A stretch of 13,563 bases of DNA from CAZBEA01 sp964490835 (GTDB lineage: Bacteria > Patescibacteriota > Microgenomatia > Levybacterales > GWA1-39-11), in contig CAZBEA010000023.1 of assembly GCA_964490835.1 (NCBI GenBank), positions 1 through 13,563 on the forward strand, given 5' to 3'. The notes beneath the pieces were generated by a model. That model did no database searches and had not been told where the DNA came from. It saw only the letters and a program-made list of their open reading frames with translations. Numbering within the stretch: position 1 is the first letter of the stretch; each line of letters opens with the position of its first letter. The translations under genes and the position numbers were made by a program. Shown in pieces: positions 12,218 to 13,563 of this stretch.

Positions 12218-12589
12218 ATGACAACTCCAAACCAAAAAATGTTGTTTTGGTCACCCAGAATACTTGGTATACTTTTTACACTTTTTTTATCACTTTTTGC
12301 TTTAGATATGTTCGGTACCGGCGAGCCATGGTACCGGCAAATGCTTGGATTTGTTATTCACCTGATTCCTCAATACATTTTAATAGTTGCATTGCTATTG
12401 GCGTGGAGGCACGAGAAGACCGGCGGGGTATTATTTTTAATCTTGTACTTTGCCGCAATTATCTTTTTCCGAGCAGAATTAATCGAAATGATATTATTTG
12501 CTCCGTTAATTCTTATTGGGGCACTATTTTTGCTCCATTCAAGATCAATGAATGGAAAACAAAGGAGGAGTGTCTCGTATGGCCAATAA
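12218..12589 (+). CDS. Small four-helix membrane protein
   Basis: 123 residues. After a short polar N-terminus, about four hydrophobic segments follow: RILGILFTLFLSLFALDMFG (14-33), MLGFVIHLIPQYILIVALLL (42-61), GGVLFLILYFAAIIFF (69-84) and LIEMILFAPLILIGALFLL (87-105). A basic polar tail ends the protein. The pattern, including SPRILGILF, a Trp-Tyr loop and LAWRHE, fits a widespread uncharacterised family of small bacterial and archaeal membrane proteins (DUF7670-like from memory). Function unknown. Start ATG 12218 follows AGAAGG with suitable spacing and lies 4 bases after hpf. The open frame upstream of it runs inside hpf and is not used. Its last codons overlap the next gene by 11 bases. 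Confidence 0.8.
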   Translation: MTTPNQKMLFWSPRILGILFTLFLSLFALDMFGTGEPWYRQMLGFVIHLIPQYILIVALLLAWRHEKTGGVLFLILYFAAIIFFRAELIEMILFAPLILIGALFLLHSRSMNGKQRRSVSYGQ

Positions 12590-13433
12590 AGGAATTGTTA
12601 TTCTTTTCGGAATGGCGATAGTCTTGGGAGCGATATACGGACTTACCATGTGGGATGTCGATCAAAAGTCATCACGCCAATCGGGATCCGATCAGGCGTT
12701 TGATGCGGATCAGCCAACACAAAGCCAGCAAGAAGCAAATATCAAATTAACACTTCCCACAGCAAACAGCACCATAACTCTTCCTTTTGTTATCTCAGGA
12801 GAGGCACGGGTTTTCGAAAATCAGTTACGGTATAGAATTCTTGAGTGTGACGGCAGAATTCTGGATGAGGGATATCTCACTGCGAATGCTGCCGACATGG
12901 GCTTGTATGGTCCTTTCAATGTACAAGTTACGAGTATTCCAAACATTTCCTCCAAAAACGGGTGTATTGAGGTTTTTTCAAACTCACCAAAAGACGGTTC
13001 GGAAATTAATGTAGTTACTCTTCCGATCACATTTGATTTAACCGATACATTGGTCGTTAAGGCGTTCTTCGGTTCCAAGGAGTCGCCTGAAGGGGAAGAA
13101 TGTACAACCGTATACCCGGTTGAGCGGCGTGTTGTCAAAACACAAAGTGTAGCTCGTGCTGCGCTTGAGGAGTTATTGAAGGGACCGCAAGTTATTGAAA
13201 AAGATAAGGGGTACTATACGAATATTAATGAAGGAGTAGTAATCCAAAAAATAACTGTCGATAACGGCGTTGCCAGGGTGGATTTTAGTACCAGACTTGA
13301 TGAAGGGGTAGCGGGGTCGTGTAAAGTTACGGCGATCAGAACACAAATTATGAGTACCCTAAAACAATTCCCCACCGTGAAAAACGTCATAATTTCAATC
13401 AATGGTAGAACGGAGGATATTCTGCAGCCATGA
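12579..13433 (+). CDS. Membrane-anchored Gmad2-GerMN domain protein
   Basis: 284 residues. An N-terminal membrane anchor (about 4-24, IVILFGMAIVLGAIYGL) leads to a polar linker (25-53) and a Gmad2 immunoglobulin-like domain (about 54-152: IKLTLPTANSTITLPFVISG, then EGYL and GPFNVQV). A GerMN domain (about 158-280) follows, with VVKAFFGSKES, VARAALEELLKGP, INEGVVIQKITVDNGVARVD and FPTVKNVIISINGRTE. GerMN takes its name from spore germination and sporulation proteins, but the pairing is common in non-sporulating bacteria on the outer face of the membrane, where it is thought to bind cell-wall or protein partners. Start ATG 12579 is backed by AGGAGG at 12563-12568. In-frame ATG 12552 and GTG 12570 lie before or against that site. 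The stop overlaps the next start as ATGA. Confidence 0.9.
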   Translation: MANKGIVILFGMAIVLGAIYGLTMWDVDQKSSRQSGSDQAFDADQPTQSQQEANIKLTLPTANSTITLPFVISGEARVFENQLRYRILECDGRILDEGYLTANAADMGLYGPFNVQVTSIPNISSKNGCIEVFSNSPKDGSEINVVTLPITFDLTDTLVVKAFFGSKESPEGEECTTVYPVERRVVKTQSVARAALEELLKGPQVIEKDKGYYTNINEGVVIQKITVDNGVARVDFSTRLDEGVAGSCKVTAIRTQIMSTLKQFPTVKNVIISINGRTEDILQP

Positions 13434-13563
13434 AACGAACAAGAGTTCTTATTATGGGTGCTGCCGGTAGGGATTTCCATAACTTCAATGTCTTTTTTCG
13501 CGACAAGAAAAAATATGAAGTTATGGGTTTTACTGCAACACAAATCCCCGGGATTGAAAATAA
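13430..13563 (+). CDS. Cyclic 2,3-diphosphoglycerate synthetase-like protein, N-terminal part
   Basis: The gene runs off the window end with 44 complete codons. MKRTRVLIMGAAGRDFHNFN and VFFRDKKKYEVMGFTATQIP are the hallmark N-terminus of the COG2403 family, annotated as cDPG synthetase or GTPase and widespread in archaea and Patescibacteria. The first part is a Rossmann-like nucleotide fold (IMGAAGRD). The P-loop kinase-like part would lie further on. True cDPG synthesis is established only for methanogen enzymes, so the product here is uncertain. ATG 13430 overlaps the Gmad2-GerMN stop by ATGA, and GGAGG at 13412-13416 lies 13 bases upstream. It is the fifth gene of the hpf run. Confidence 0.85.
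   Translation, partial: MKRTRVLIMGAAGRDFHNFNVFFRDKKKYEVMGFTATQIPGIEN

Noticed and set aside
11768..13433. TGA recoded as glycine (code 25)
   Set aside because: TGA at 11768-11770 and 13431-13433 falls exactly at gene ends in ATGA overlaps, and the next frames start there, so it acts as a stop.
1..13563. CRISPR arrays, insertion sequences, prophage or defence genes
   Set aside because: No regularly spaced repeats, terminal inverted repeats with transposase, or phage or nuclease domains were seen. All sizeable frames fit the chromosomal genes listed.

Overview
This 13.6 kb stretch is bacterial chromosome with moderate-to-low GC and very tight packing. Convergent genes end 1-30 bases apart, several neighbours overlap by ATGA or a few codons, and no gene-free gap exceeds about 190 bases. 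The gene set is a BipA-type GTPase, a short ribosome hibernation factor, an RRM RNA-binding protein, MgtC/DUF4010, CNNM/CorC and CapA proteins, Gmad2-GerMN, and a cyclic-2,3-diphosphoglycerate-synthetase-like protein. With many small orphan secreted proteins, this most resembles a Candidate Phyla Radiation (Patescibacteria) genome. That placement is inference, because no rRNA is present. TGA acts as a stop in the two ATGA overlaps, which argues against the recoded Gracilibacteria/Absconditabacteria. There are no tRNAs, rRNAs, CRISPR arrays, insertion sequences or phage genes.

Layout. (1) Positions 1-811: a leftward, truncated proline-rich secreted protein, divergent from a rightward RRM protein with a structured leader. 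(2) 835-2203: two leftward genes, a secreted Asn/Ser/Glu-rich protein and a divergent PlsC-like acyltransferase. (3) 2329-4746: rightward typA, whose leader is almost only a small hairpin and a U-run, then an anchored secreted Cys-containing protein. (4) 4750-7440: leftward CNNM/CorC transporter-type protein, divergent from a rightward MgtC-DUF4010 membrane protein. (5) 7470-10190: leftward run of a FabH-like ketoacyl synthase, a MazG-like pyrophosphohydrolase and a CapA metallophosphatase. (6) 10308-11307: a rightward Crp/Fnr regulator converging on an unknown 116-residue gene; a near-consensus Fnr box lies just upstream of the latter. (7) 11419-13563: a possible 60-residue protein, then a tightly coupled run of a 48-residue acidic protein, hpf, a four-helix membrane protein, a Gmad2-GerMN lipid-side protein and the start of the cDPG-synthetase-like gene.

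Two themes stand out. First, many starts lie only 6-9 bases after a good -10 box (260, 2203, 6115, 8426, 10190, 10308, perhaps 11419), implying leaderless mRNAs. Other genes (449, 4213, 12579) have clear Shine-Dalgarno sites, so two initiation modes seem to be mixed. Second, the hpf run begins with an uncharacterised, strongly acidic microprotein whose stop overlaps the hpf start. This is the best candidate here for an undescribed functional unit. A possible Fnr-type regulator with a visible target site is the second.
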